A stretch of DNA of 64,000 nucleotides, from NCBI GenBank assembly GCA_020160805.1, contig JAIUPO010000019.1:1-64000 (forward strand), written 5' to 3'. This stretch comes from Actinomycetota bacterium (GTDB taxonomy: Bacteria > Actinomycetota > Actinomycetes > Actinomycetales > Dermatophilaceae). The notes beneath the pieces were generated by a model. It ran no database searches. It worked only from the letters and a program-made list of their open reading frames with translations, and was not told the origin of the DNA. The translations under genes were made by a program, and so were the position numbers. The first letter of the stretch is position 1; the number at the start of each line of letters is the position of its first letter. This document shows positions 7,992-17,058 of this stretch, piece by piece.

Positions 7992-9601
7992 GCCGCACCC
8001 TCCGCGCGGTGCGGATCCCGCACCGCGATCAGCTCCGGCTCTTCAGGAAGGACGGGTGGTAGACGGTCCCCGGCGTGCCACATCCGGTTGGTGTCGTTCA
8101 CTGCCAGCTCCATGGCCATGAGCTGCACCTTCAGAGGCGTGCCGGGGTGCCCACCCACCTTGACCAAGAATTTGCCGCGGCCGGGAGGTTCCGCCTCCCT
8201 CCCGGTCGACGAGTCCCACGCTGGTGGGTCCTGCCAAGAGATGAGGAGATCCTGTTCCGCTTTCGACAGCGGAATGGCGGAGGTGAGCATCGACATTTCG
8301 GCACTCGGAAGCCCGCCGGCGACGACCATGCCGGCGCGTTCCACGAAGCCGCGAGCCTTCATCCGCTCCTCCTCCGTGGGGAGGGCGAGAAGGTCGCTCA
8401 TCGTGTGGGAAATCATCGCCAAACCGACGCCGCGCTGGCGGTTGAGGCGAGTCAGCGCATCGACTCGGTCGACCATGCCGCGTCCGGCGCGCAGGGCACG
8501 CCACAGCTCGTCGAGGATGACGAAGTAGTGGCGCCGCGGCTCAAGCCCGGCATCCGCCAAGGCGTTCGCAACCGTAACCGTGCCGAAGCCGGCCGACCAG
8601 CACGCCAAGAGCATCGCCGCCTGCAGGTCAGTGTCCGAGTCGTCGATGGAGGAGACGTCATAGACCACGGGCCGGTCACGAAGCATCGGTACGTCCGTCT
8701 TGCCAGCGAACGTCTCCCCCAGCCGACCACCGGAGGTGAGGCTGATGAGGGACGCTTCGAGGTTCTCGGTGATCTTCTTGTAGCGGGCGTCGTCACCGCG
8801 GTCGAGAGCGACGTCCCGCACCTCCTGCGGTGCCTCTTGGATCACCTTCAACAGGTCGCCCAGCACTGGCACGCCCTCGTTGCGCTCGTCGAGGACTTTC
8901 AGCGCGCGGTCGATGATCGACTCTTCACGGTCGGTGGGAGGCTCCTTGCGCAGGATCGTCAACAACGCCGACACCATCGTGTGGCGACGGCCGTGAGCGT
9001 CAGCCAAAACCTGCTGGCGCTCCTTCTCTTTGCCTGCTGCCCGCAACCGTTCGGCCGCCTCGATCGCCTCGCCGGGATCCAACACATTCAGGTGCCCGCG
9101 CCCGCGACCGAGAGTGATGACCTGCCCACCGAGCGCCTTGATCAGGTCGACATAGTCCGGCTTCAGGTCGCCCAGCACCAACGGCAACGCACCGAACCCG
9201 GCACCGCCGGCAGCCATGCGGCGGATGATCGTGGACTTGCCCAGCCCCGGCAGGCCCAGCACGAACACGGAAGGGTTGCCGATGAGGTTCTGCTGGAACC
9301 AGGAGATCGGGTCGCCGCAGACCGTTGACCCGTTGATGAGGTTCAAGCCCAGTGGCACGCCCACCATCGGCGTGCCGGCCCCCACAACGTATGGCCACAG
9401 CCCGCAGACCTGAACTGTCGTGCCGCGGTACTCGTCGACGGGCTGGAGGATGTTGGCCCCGCCGGCTGCGACCTGCCACCACCCTCTCGAGGAGGGACGG
9501 CGCAGTTGCTGCAGCCGCTTGGCTGTCGCCTCCTCGCGCTGCAGCCGCGCAAGAGCCTGACGTTCCTTGCGACCCTTGGTGCGGGTGCGGTCGAGACTCA
9601 C
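7988..9601 (-). CDS. VirB4-like conjugation ATPase
   Basis: The 537-residue cytoplasmic ATPase powers assembly of the conjugation channel. It has Walker A G-L-P-G-L-G-K-S-T (116-124) and a later Y-F-V-I-L-D-E-L-W-R-A (Walker B), in the arrangement of VirB4/TraC-like ATPases of actinobacterial T4SS, which are shorter than the roughly 800-residue Gram-negative VirB4. It overlaps the genes on both sides by 4 bp (SCO6880-like upstream, VirD4-like downstream), which argues for one polycistronic unit. Confidence 0.9.
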   Translation of the reverse strand: MSLDRTRTKGRKERQALARLQREEATAKRLQQLRRPSSRGWWQVAAGGANILQPVDEYRGTTVQVCGLWPYVVGAGTPMVGVPLGLNLINGSTVCGDPISWFQQNLIGNPSVFVLGLPGLGKSTIIRRMAAGGAGFGALPLVLGDLKPDYVDLIKALGGQVITLGRGRGHLNVLDPGEAIEAAERLRAAGKEKERQQVLADAHGRRHTMVSALLTILRKEPPTDREESIIDRALKVLDERNEGVPVLGDLLKVIQEAPQEVRDVALDRGDDARYKKITENLEASLISLTSGGRLGETFAGKTDVPMLRDRPVVYDVSSIDDSDTDLQAAMLLACWSAGFGTVTVANALADAGLEPRRHYFVILDELWRALRAGRGMVDRVDALTRLNRQRGVGLAMISHTMSDLLALPTEEERMKARGFVERAGMVVAGGLPSAEMSMLTSAIPLSKAEQDLLISWQDPPAWDSSTGREAEPPGRGKFLVKVGGHPGTPLKVQLMAMELAVNDTNRMWHAGDRLPPVLPEEPELIAVRDPHRAEGAA

Positions 9602-11121
9602 AGCTGCCCCCTAACTTCGGCGGGCACCTGTAGATGCTTGGGCAGCACCAAGCCGAGAGGAAGCGCGGCCGCGAACGCGGAATCCTGCGAACCGTGCACG
9701 AGGCGCACCCGCAGGCGCGCCGTGGCGGAGAGATTGTCGATCGCAGCCCTAGCGTCCTGCTCACGCTCGCGATCGGTGACCGTCGCGGTGATCAGCATCC
9801 CGAAGTTCACCAAACCAGCACCGCCCGCTTCTTCGGCCGCCGTGGCAAACGCCGCCCGCGTGCTGGCCACATTCCGGGCCGACGGCCGGTCGGATGCGGA
9901 CAGATTGAAGCTGGCCGCTCGCACGTCTGCCTCCACAATCGCCGCCGCTCGCGCAGCGTCGATCGGCCGGTACAGCAGCGTGACGCGCTTGCGCGCGATG
10001 TCACGGTGGGGCGCGAGAAGCCTCGCCAAGATTGTCGACGGTACGTTGCCTCGAGGGGCTGTGCTCATCATCCACGTCACCGACGTCGCCGAATCGTGTC
10101 GGTAAGAATCCCACCCCGCCTGATGGGCGGTCGGGCCGACCTCTGGCCACGAGAGCTCCGGCGGTTCGCCCGCAGCATTCGCTTCATCGATCAGGACCGC
10201 TGCGGCGGGGTCGTAGGCAACCCGGATCACCTCACACAGCTCCTGCGCGCTCAAAGGGTGCACGGCGCCCGCGCCGGTCGAGGACAGGCCCAAGGTCAGG
10301 CCGGGTACGCGGGACGCAAGCTCACGTCCCATCTCGTCCGCGGTGCGCTTGCGGCCGCCAGCTCGGGCTGCAGCGTTGAAGGTGAGCGCGATGTACGCAC
10401 GCACCACCGCCGCCCCCGACGGGTAGGCACCAACAATGTCGTGAAGGAGTTGCTTGGAGAACTCCGGAGCGTCGTCAGCGATGCTGTTGCTCACCATGCG
10501 CTGCAGTCGCAGCCCCGTGTCGGGTGCAGTCTCGATCGTCACCGATACGGCCTCGAGCCCCGGCTCGTCGGCCACGTTCGCAAGCCACATGCCCCACTCG
10601 GCAACCCAAATGTCCACCTGCTCACGGTCGACCAGCGAGGAGCCGTCCGGTTCCGACCCGATCACGATCGTGAAGTCCCCGGTCGACGGAACCTGGATCA
10701 TCGCGAACGGTCGGTTATAGGAATCCTTGTACTCGACGAGACGAGATCCGGCAGCAAGACCGGGAAGCTGCGCGGTGCCCCAGTCGGCCCGACCCAGCGG
10801 CCCCGACCGGTAGATGTTCTTGCGGCGAGCACGAGTGTTCACCCAACCGAATCGGGTGGCCGTCCGCGCGAGAGTGCTCTGCCCATGCTTGTCGCGTACT
10901 GCGATCAGCAGCAGGAACCCCAACGTGAGGACGGCGACCACAAAGCCCGCCAGAAGCCCGCCGATGATGGACACCACAATCGTGATGCCCGCCCCGACAA
11001 ACAGGACACCGGTGCCGATCGCCCCCAGCCCGAGCAGGCCCGGCGACTTCGGCCGCGTCCAGTTGCCGTAGGTCCGCGGGCCGTTGTGAGCTGGCTGGCT
11101 CGTCGTGGTTGTGGCGCTCAT
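9598..11121 (-). CDS. SCO6880-family T4SS membrane protein
   Basis: The 507-residue protein begins with a short cytoplasmic stretch (Y-G-N-W-T-R-P-K-S-P-G) and two membrane helices (about residues 28-75). A large soluble domain follows, with I-V-I-G-S-E-P-D-G near 165 and R-V-T-L-L-Y-R-P-I-D-A-A-R-A-A near 380. This fits the SCO6880 family, which in actinobacterial conjugation clusters combines PrgI-like anchor features with a domain upstream of VirB4. It probably anchors the ATPase. Its start lies 8 bp after the TrbL-like gene stop, and its stop overlaps the VirB4-like start by 4 bp. Confidence 0.82.
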   Translation of the reverse strand: MSATTTTSQPAHNGPRTYGNWTRPKSPGLLGLGAIGTGVLFVGAGITIVVSIIGGLLAGFVVAVLTLGFLLLIAVRDKHGQSTLARTATRFGWVNTRARRKNIYRSGPLGRADWGTAQLPGLAAGSRLVEYKDSYNRPFAMIQVPSTGDFTIVIGSEPDGSSLVDREQVDIWVAEWGMWLANVADEPGLEAVSVTIETAPDTGLRLQRMVSNSIADDAPEFSKQLLHDIVGAYPSGAAVVRAYIALTFNAAARAGGRKRTADEMGRELASRVPGLTLGLSSTGAGAVHPLSAQELCEVIRVAYDPAAAVLIDEANAAGEPPELSWPEVGPTAHQAGWDSYRHDSATSVTWMMSTAPRGNVPSTILARLLAPHRDIARKRVTLLYRPIDAARAAAIVEADVRAASFNLSASDRPSARNVASTRAAFATAAEEAGGAGLVNFGMLITATVTDREREQDARAAIDNLSATARLRVRLVHGSQDSAFAAALPLGLVLPKHLQVPAEVRGQL

Positions 11122-11129
11122 GATTCCCC

Positions 11130-12650
11130 TTACGCTCCGCTTGGTTCGCCGACAGAATCCGCAGCTGCGGATTGGATGCCGGTTTTCATCTGTCCGCCGA
11201 CTTTCGCCGCCCCTTGGGCGACCGCGATCCCTGCGGCAACCGGGATCCCGACCCCCGTTGCTGCGGATGCCGCAGCGGCACCCCCTGCCGCTGCGCCACC
11301 GCCGGCGGCGGCTCCCCCACCTGCGGCCGCAGCGCCACCACCGGTACCCGCCGCCGAGCCCCCAGAAGCCGACGCTCCTGAGGGCGCCAACGAGGTGGCA
11401 GGAGCACCAACCGAGGAGGAACTCGTGCGGCTGATCGCACCGGTGGCCGCTTCAACTCCCATCGCTGCGCCCATGGCGCCCATCGCGAGGCCGCCGCTAC
11501 CGCCGCCGATCGCCGCGCTCGTCATCGGAGCGACGAAGCGCAGCAGGGCAGGCAGGGCGAACAGGGCGAGGATCATCAGGCCGATGCCGGTAAGGATCGA
11601 CACGATCCCCACACCGTTCGCGCCGAACGCGTCGGAGCCAGTGAGCCGGAATGCGGCCGCGTAGATCAGTGCCGCCGCCGGCTTGTACAAGATGAACGCC
11701 AGCGTCCAGCCGATCGCCTTCTGGAACCACTGCCGACCCATCTGGGTGTTGGTGAAGCTGGCAGTGATCGGCAGCACGCCGGCGAGAACCACCAGGAGGC
11801 CTCCGCGCACGATCATGAGCGCGACCTGCACCCATGACATCAACATCGCCAACAGGGCGAGGATCAGGATGGCCAGCAGGGCCAGCGGGGAGGTAGAGCT
11901 GAGTCCGATCATTGCGGCAACGTTCGTGCCGAAGCAGTTGGACTCCCCCGCGGCTGAGACGTCGCATTGCGTCGCGCCGTTTAGTACCCAGACGGAGAAG
12001 GCGTCTGCCGCCGTGACTGCAAGACCGATGATGGTCAGGCCGGCCCCTGACACGACGATCAAAGTCAGGAGCGATTGAAGAAGCTCCTTGCCCGGGTTCG
12101 CGCGTTGCTCCCACGCCATGCGGATGCCGGCGACGATCACGGACACGACCGCCATGGCACCCACGTACCACCACAGCGAGTTCTGCAGGAATCCGACCGC
12201 CGACGCTGATCCACCCGGTGCCTGGTTAGGCAAAAGACCCGCCACGAGGGCAGTCGCACCGGAAATGAGGATCACCGCCCCGAACACGATGCCGAGGCGA
12301 CCAAGGAGTTGCTCACCGTCGCCGCGGCGGACTCGCATCGCGAGCATTGCGCCGATGGCGATGATGGAGAGAACGCAGATTGACAGCGCAATCCACATCA
12401 CATAGCCGAGAATCGTCGTCACGCCGTCAGAGCCCGGAGGCGTCCCACCACCGGCCTGGCCAGTGCCGGCAGTGAGCACAGGCGACGGCAAGTAAACCCA
12501 CATCGTGCCGAGACTTCCCACCGCCTGACCGAACCCCTCAAGAGCCTGGTTCGTCAGCTCCTGCAAAGTGTTGTTGGCGGCTGTCGATACGACGTCCCCG
12601 ATGCCGTCTGTAATGCAGCCGAACGGATCACCGATCGGATCGCAAGCCAC
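11130..12650 (-). CDS. TrbL/VirB6-like polytopic conjugation protein
   Basis: The 506-residue protein has at least six membrane segments (about residues 88-108, 128-150, 165-185, 200-222, 260-310 and 345-390) and an Ala/Gly/Ser/Pro-rich low-complexity tail from about 410. The N-terminus holds three Cys (D-P-I-G-D-P-F-G-C). This is the TrbL/VirB6-type inner-membrane channel component in actinobacterial T4SS clusters. It is placed between a bitopic protein gene and the SCO6880 gene. The family call rests on topology and position more than on sequence motifs. Confidence 0.75.
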   Translation of the reverse strand: MACDPIGDPFGCITDGIGDVVSTAANNTLQELTNQALEGFGQAVGSLGTMWVYLPSPVLTAGTGQAGGGTPPGSDGVTTILGYVMWIALSICVLSIIAIGAMLAMRVRRGDGEQLLGRLGIVFGAVILISGATALVAGLLPNQAPGGSASAVGFLQNSLWWYVGAMAVVSVIVAGIRMAWEQRANPGKELLQSLLTLIVVSGAGLTIIGLAVTAADAFSVWVLNGATQCDVSAAGESNCFGTNVAAMIGLSSTSPLALLAILILALLAMLMSWVQVALMIVRGGLLVVLAGVLPITASFTNTQMGRQWFQKAIGWTLAFILYKPAAALIYAAAFRLTGSDAFGANGVGIVSILTGIGLMILALFALPALLRFVAPMTSAAIGGGSGGLAMGAMGAAMGVEAATGAISRTSSSSVGAPATSLAPSGASASGGSAAGTGGGAAAAGGGAAAGGGAAAGGAAAASAATGVGIPVAAGIAVAQGAAKVGGQMKTGIQSAAADSVGEPSGA

Positions 12651-12652
12651 AG

Positions 12653-13378
12653 TCAGACCCCTGCCCAGGGGATGTAGCCGCCGAGGCTGGAAAGAGGTGA
12701 CGACGAGAACGGGGGTTGGCCCGCATCTGTCAGCGACACCATCCAGTCACCGTCGATCCAGTGCATGACCATTGGGTAGCTCACAAGTTTGTTCCCGGAC
12801 GAGGTGACGGTCCACGCGATGTCGATCACTGCCTCTGCCCCTGTGTACGAATTCACCTTGAACCCCGCCACTTGCAGCCGAGCGTTTGAGGGCGACGCAT
12901 CGGGTGAGGAGGCCGCCTCTGCTGCATCACGGCCAGGCCCAGGCTCGATGAGCTGCGCAAGATATGGGAGGGTCCGAGCATCCGAACCGAGCGCGATGTA
13001 GTTGACAGACGCGAACAGGGCACCTTGAGCTGTGTGAGCGAAACAGGTGCGCAGCCCATCACTATCGACCTTGCCGGGCCCGACCTTCGCGTCGGTGGGA
13101 GCTGCGACGGTTCCAACGAGCTCCCACTTCGTTTCCGGCGCCGCAGTCAAGCTGCTCTCTGCCTCGAAGCCCTCGAGCCCGCAGATGCTCCTGTCGTCAC
13201 CGGATGCGACGGGCCCGCTCGGCGTCGACGTCGGCTGCGCGATGGGATCGCGTGGGGCGCTGAGCGAGGTCACGAGCACGATGATCGCTGCAAGGATGAT
13301 GACCCCAACGACTACTGCGGCCGCGATGAAGCCACGGCTGGTGAAGGGGTTGCTCGGCGGTGTGTTGTCGTCGGACAC
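12653..13378 (-). CDS. Membrane-anchored conjugation-cluster protein
   Basis: The 241-residue bitopic protein has a short polar N-terminus, one strong membrane helix (residues 15-38, F-I-A-A-A-V-V-V-G-V-I-I-L-A-A-I) and an extracytoplasmic domain of about 200 residues with F-K-V-N-S-Y-T-G-A-E-A-V-I-D-I-A-W-T-V near the end. Position and topology recall VirB8/TrbF-like or TcpC-like subunits, but no signature was confirmed. It sits 2 bp before the TrbL-like gene and 18 bp after the pilin-like gene, so it is a T4SS structural subunit by context. Confidence 0.7.
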   Translation of the reverse strand: MSDDNTPPSNPFTSRGFIAAAVVVGVIILAAIIVLVTSLSAPRDPIAQPTSTPSGPVASGDDRSICGLEGFEAESSLTAAPETKWELVGTVAAPTDAKVGPGKVDSDGLRTCFAHTAQGALFASVNYIALGSDARTLPYLAQLIEPGPGRDAAEAASSPDASPSNARLQVAGFKVNSYTGAEAVIDIAWTVTSSGNKLVSYPMVMHWIDGDWMVSLTDAGQPPFSSSPLSSLGGYIPWAGV

Positions 13379-13396
13379 GATTGCTCCTTTGCTGGG

Positions 13397-13693
13397 TCAG
13401 CTGCCGGAGAGGAAGCCGACGAGTGAGACGGCCGCACCGATGAGGATGCAGCCAAGGCCCACGTACAGGAGGCCGCCCAGTTCACCGGCTGCCTCCCCGC
13501 GGCGCACGTTGATCGCGAGCTTGGCTCCGATGATGATGACGCCGAGCACGGCGACGATCAGTCCGATCCACTTCACCCAGCCGAGAATGATGCCGACCGG
13601 TCCCTCGAAGCCCGGAGGCGCGACCGGTCCCGGATCCGGGATGGCAAATGGGAGCGAGCTGAGCAGGTCGAACGAGTGGGCGATTAGCGACAT
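13397..13693 (-). CDS. Small two-helix protein, VirB2/TrbC pilin-like
   Basis: The 98-residue protein has a hydrophobic helix at about residues 36-60, a short basic loop N-V-R-R-G-E-A-A-G-E-L-G-G, and a second helix at 74-95. Two closely spaced helices with a basic loop is the topology of VirB2/TrbC pilins. The ATG at 13693 is chosen over the longer frame extending to 14137, because the extension runs antisense-like through the next gene and is rich in R/S/P. It lies between the DUF6668 gene and the bitopic T4SS gene. Confidence 0.75.
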   Translation of the reverse strand: MSLIAHSFDLLSSLPFAIPDPGPVAPPGFEGPVGIILGWVKWIGLIVAVLGVIIIGAKLAINVRRGEAAGELGGLLYVGLGCILIGAAVSLVGFLSGS

Positions 13694-13713
13694 GCGGGTG
13701 AACCTTTCAGGGC

Positions 13714-14319
13714 TTACGGAGCGGTGGTGTTGAGGTGAAGGGCGGCTAGAAATAGGTGGAACTCTTTTGGCATGTCCCCTGTGGGGTCGAGCGGGCCGAA
13801 GCGCCATGCGTCCACCCACGGCAGCGTCCACGTGTTGGGAAGGCCCCCGGCCACAACCTGCGCGAGGTGGCGCAGCTCCTTGGGCATACGACCCGGCATA
13901 TCCGGAATCAGTACGAGGCCATCGACGCGCACTGCGTCGCCGAATAGTCCCGAGGCCCATTCGATGGCCGCGTGCTGCGCTGCGGTGAGGCCCGCGAAGT
14001 TGGTCCGGGCCACGAGAACGACCCGGCTGGCCGAGCCTCGATTCTCTGGGATCGGCCACTCGTGGCCCGCTGCGCGTGAGCCGCGTGCGAGAGCGGCGAG
14101 CGTGGACTCTCCCGCTCCCCCGGTGACGCCGAGCCACCAGATCGTGGCGCTGTGCGGAGTCGTCCTTCTGGGTAGTCGGTCCGCTTGGTCGGGCACCGGC
14201 ACGCCATCCTGCGGGGATGCCGCTCGAGGCTGGTTCAGACCCTTTTCGGCTGGTATCTCGGCAACCACCGGGGCCGGCTCAGATGCCGGCGACTTCTGTA
14301 CCCACGGATTGTCCGCCAC
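13714..14319 (-). CDS. DUF6668-family P-loop-like protein with altered Walker A
   Basis: The 201-residue protein has a proline-rich N-terminal 60 residues and then W-W-L-G-V-T-G-G-A-G-E-S-T-L at about 61-74. In this P-loop the catalytic Lys is replaced by Glu. Strand-helix alternation with V-V-L-V-A-R-T-N and L-V-L-I-P-D follows, like a degenerate ParA/MinD fold. DUF6668 proteins occur at the head of actinobacterial T4SS operons. ATP hydrolysis looks unlikely from the motif, so a structural or regulatory role is inferred. It is the first gene of the minus-strand transfer operon. Confidence 0.75.
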   Translation of the reverse strand: MADNPWVQKSPASEPAPVVAEIPAEKGLNQPRAASPQDGVPVPDQADRLPRRTTPHSATIWWLGVTGGAGESTLAALARGSRAAGHEWPIPENRGSASRVVLVARTNFAGLTAAQHAAIEWASGLFGDAVRVDGLVLIPDMPGRMPKELRHLAQVVAGGLPNTWTLPWVDAWRFGPLDPTGDMPKEFHLFLAALHLNTTAP

Positions 14320-14484
14320 TGCGCCCCCTCATGTTGCTCGCTAGTCACAGTCTCCGTCAGAAATGTTCTACCCTCGAACGGGGGTTAGACGGAGCGTGGT
14401 TCCACTTGCAGGGAATCATACCCTTTGGCAGTGAAATAATACGCAAGGGTTCAAAAGCACCCCTACAACAGTTACCATCTCACC
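14320..14484. promoter_or_regulatory. Divergent promoter region of the two transfer operons
   Basis: These 165 bp separate the minus-strand T4SS operon from the plus-strand lipoprotein/wall-hydrolase operon. The stretch is noticeably richer in A+T than its flanks (GAAATAATACGCAAGG near 14430). It holds a spaced inverted repeat ACCCTT...AAGGGT around 14419-14450. No single well-spaced -35/-10 pair stands out, so promoter positions are not assigned. Shared control of both operons from here is likely from the layout. Confidence 0.4.
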
Positions 14485-14568
14485 ATGAGTGCGACGAACA
14501 GGCAGCACCAGGTCGCACGCGATGCCCCTGCCCCGCAGAACCACATCGAGGGCGGTCGCGATGCGTAG
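14485..14568 (+). CDS. 27-codon micro-ORF coupled to the lipoprotein gene
   Basis: The ORF (M-S-A-T-N-R-Q-H-Q-V-A-R...) ends at TAG 14566-14568, overlapping the lipoprotein ATG at 14561. The arrangement would allow translational coupling. There is no membrane helix or recognisable domain. It may be a leader peptide, or chance. Confidence 0.3.
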   Translation: MSATNRQHQVARDAPAPQNHIEGGRDA

Positions 14569-15055
14569 GACCGCGGCCGCTGTCCTCGTCACCATCGCCG
14601 TCGTCAGCGCACTCTCCGGCTGCGTCGAGCAGAGCGGGCCCGACCCAACAACGTCGAGCTCGAGCTACTTGCCCTCAACTGCTCCGACATCGCCCATCGA
14701 TGACGGCGAGATTGCCGCGGCACCTGAAGCGGGCCCCGACAGCCAGCAAGACGCAATCGAAGCGGCGACAGAGGCGATGAAAACGTTCGCCCAGCCACAG
14801 CTCAGCGCCGACGATTGGTGGGCCCAGATGCTCCCCTTACTTAGCCAACAGGGAGGTGTGGCCTACGAGGGCACCGACCCCGCGCAAATCCCCGCGCACC
14901 AGGTCACCGGGGCTGCAATCGTGCTCGCAGACAGCACCGATGTCAGCCTGATCGTCCAAGTGCCGACCGACGTCGGACCCTACAACATCACCCTCACCAG
15001 ACCCAACGCCTCAGCGCCGTGGCTGGCTGATCGCATCCGACCGGCCCAAGGCTAA
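14561..15055 (+). CDS. Conjugation-cluster lipoprotein
   Basis: Starting at ATG 14561, the 164-residue protein has a basic N-terminus (M-R-R-T), a hydrophobic core and the lipobox L-S-G-C at about residues 19-22, so it is a predicted lipoprotein. A Ser/Thr/Pro linker leads to a domain of about 100 residues with D-D-W-W-A-Q-M-L-P-L-L and V-G-P-Y-N-I-T-L-T. The earlier GTG at 14489 gives a long Arg-rich extension ahead of the signal and is rejected. It sits 2 bp before the wall-hydrolase gene and may be a surface part of the conjugation apparatus. Family not recognised. Confidence 0.75.
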   Translation: MRRTAAAVLVTIAVVSALSGCVEQSGPDPTTSSSSYLPSTAPTSPIDDGEIAAAPEAGPDSQQDAIEAATEAMKTFAQPQLSADDWWAQMLPLLSQQGGVAYEGTDPAQIPAHQVTGAAIVLADSTDVSLIVQVPTDVGPYNITLTRPNASAPWLADRIRPAQG

Positions 15056-15057
15056 CA

Positions 15058-16132
15058 ATGGCAAAGCAGGGGGGACTAGGCGTGGCGGCTGTCGTTGCCG
15101 TGCCGCTAATCCTCGTCGGTACCCTCGTAGCCGGCATCCTCCTGGTCTTCGGGCCCGCGCAACAGGCCGGGGCGTGCGGACCCGGGCAAACTGTCGACCT
15201 CACCCAGTTGCCCGAGGATGCGGTCGCCGGTTACAGCGGCGCCCAGCTCACCAACGCGGCTTACGTCATGAACGCGGCCAGCGCCCTTGGCCTTGATCGC
15301 GCTGCGCAGATCATCGGAGTCATGACGGCCATGGGCGAGTCCAGCCTGTACGTTGGTCGACCACGGCGACACCGCCGGCCCGGACAGTCGGGGACTCTTC
15401 CAACAGCGCGACAACGGGGCTTGGGGGTCAGTCGCTGACCGTATGGACCCGACCATCAGCGCCACCAACTTCTTCACGGCGCTTCAACGGGTGGACGGCT
15501 GGGAAAGCCTGCCCCCCACGATCGCCGCCCACCGCGTGCAAGGCAACACCGACCCGTACCACTACGAGCAGTTCTACGCCGATGCCGCCACCGTCGTCGG
15601 CACCCTCGCCGGCAAAGGCGTCACGGTCTGCCAGAGCGGCTACCTCGTATTCCCGCTCGGCCCCGGTTACCAGATGACCAGCAACTACGGCCCTCGCGGA
15701 TTCGTCACCGAGGGCGCCAGCCTCTGGCACGCCGCCGATGACCTACAGCACTACCCAAACCCGTGCCACGACCCCGTGTTCGCCATCACCGACGGAACGG
15801 TGACCCTGCTCGAGGGCTACCAACTGTCAATCAAAAGCCCCGACGGCTACACCGTCTCCTACCTCCACATGTACCTCAACGAAGTGCTAGTAAAGGTCGG
15901 CGACCAGGTGACCGCTGGCCAGCAGGTAGGCGCGACCGGCTCCAACGGCCCCTCGACCGGCTGCCATCTGCATCTTGCGATCAGCGTGGCAGGAAACACC
16001 AATCCCGCGATCGCCGAACTGCCGCGATCGGAATCCATCGGTGGCCCCGCCGGATTCGTCGACCCCGAACAGTTCTACGAGGCATTTGGTCTCACGCTGT
16101 GCGCCTCGGACAGTTGCAGAAGGACCTACTGA
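15058..16132 (+). CDS. Frameshifted lytic transglycosylase/M23 peptidase wall hydrolase
   Basis: The first frame gives a membrane anchor (residues 8-34) and the start of a lysozyme-like domain (A-A-Q-I-I-G-V-M-T-A-M-G-E-S-S-L). The second frame, from 15353, continues with D-S-R-G-L-F-Q-Q-R and then an M23 peptidase domain with H-A-A-D-D, S-Y-L-H-M and the catalytic T-G-C-H-L-H-L-A-I. One extra T at 15353-15354 causes the switch. Without it the joint reads L-Y-V-V-D-H-G-D, as expected for the family. Such bifunctional hydrolases open the cell wall for the conjugation channel. It is either a sequencing error or a disrupted gene, and the M23 part alone lacks an anchor. It overlaps the FHA gene by 1 bp. 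Confidence 0.8.
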
Positions 16133-16929
16133 TGAACGACCCAAGAATCCCCAGCTACCCGGTCGTGCACGTCACCGTGCATCGGGACGGCAGCGCCCAC
16201 GTCAACGTTGCCGGGGACCACCGGAACTACCCGGCCGGCGACCTCCAAGAGACCCGCGCCCAGGTCACGGCCTACGCGATCGCGGTGGCCGCGCGCCTCG
16301 GCCGCGGCGTGCGGATGACCACCACCGACCCAGATGGGGAGTGGAAGCTCGGCGTCTACCCAGACGGCGAGGTCGTCGACCTGGAACCCGCACCCGTGAA
16401 AGGGCGTCCAGCGCCGAAGACCGGCATCGGTCAGCGACGGCCCGGGTTCCTCACGGCCACCAAGCCAGAACAGGCGACAGGCTCGACAACCGCCTTGATT
16501 GATCAGCTCGCGGAGCCCGCGACAGCACTTCCGCGCGACGCCAGCGCGCACCTGCCTGTGGCAGGCACGCGAGTCGCCCTGCTCAAGTTCTCAACCGGCG
16601 ACACCGCGATGATCGGTCCCCCCGCAATCGTCGGGCGGAACCCCAGCTCAGTGGTTCCCGACCCGGGCGGATCCCAGCTTGTGGTCGTCTCCGATCACAG
16701 CCGCACCGTGTCTCGCGCGCACGCCGACATCGGTTGGAAAGGCGAGGCGCTCACCATCAGCGATCGAGGCGCCGGCAACGGCACAGCCGTCACTCGTCCA
16801 TCTCAAGGACGGTTCGAGCTCACGACCGGTGAGCCCTACCAACTGCTCGACGGCGACCTGCTGCACCTTGGCACCGATGTCACCTGCACCGTGGCAATCC
16901 CCGCAGAACCAATCCGACGGGAGCGATGA
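16132..16929 (+). CDS. FHA-domain protein of the transfer region
   Basis: The 265-residue soluble protein has an N-terminal region of about 90 residues with V-H-V-T-V-H-R-D-G-S-A-H-V-N-V. A forkhead-associated domain follows at about 160-260: I-V-G-R-N-P, S-R-T-V-S-R-A-H-A-D-I and N-G-T-A-V. The R, S-R-x-H and N-G-T residues that bind phosphothreonine are all present. FHA proteins dock to Thr-phosphorylated partners made by Ser/Thr kinases, so transfer may be tied to host phospho-signalling. The ATG overlaps the TGA of the wall-hydrolase gene (TGATG). Confidence 0.85.
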   Translation: MNDPRIPSYPVVHVTVHRDGSAHVNVAGDHRNYPAGDLQETRAQVTAYAIAVAARLGRGVRMTTTDPDGEWKLGVYPDGEVVDLEPAPVKGRPAPKTGIGQRRPGFLTATKPEQATGSTTALIDQLAEPATALPRDASAHLPVAGTRVALLKFSTGDTAMIGPPAIVGRNPSSVVPDPGGSQLVVVSDHSRTVSRAHADIGWKGEALTISDRGAGNGTAVTRPSQGRFELTTGEPYQLLDGDLLHLGTDVTCTVAIPAEPIRRER

Positions 16930-17058
16930 TGCAAGCTCCACCCCCGAATATCCGGAGCTTGCGATCGATTCGACGGGATAATGACCCATGCAGTTCCTAC
17001 CCGAACCGTTGGGCGCTCAGCGCTGCGCGCCCCAACACCACTGCACGAAAGCACGCTG

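Noticed and set aside
9634-11664. Long plus-strand frame (676 codons) across the SCO6880 and TrbL-like genes
   Set aside because: It is antisense to two well-supported T4SS genes, low in complexity and without any domain.
15353-16132. Treating the second half of the wall hydrolase as an independent gene
   Set aside because: It would start at a TTG without a ribosome-binding site, in the middle of a lysozyme-like motif, and would lack the export anchor. Joining the two frames restores a normal protein.
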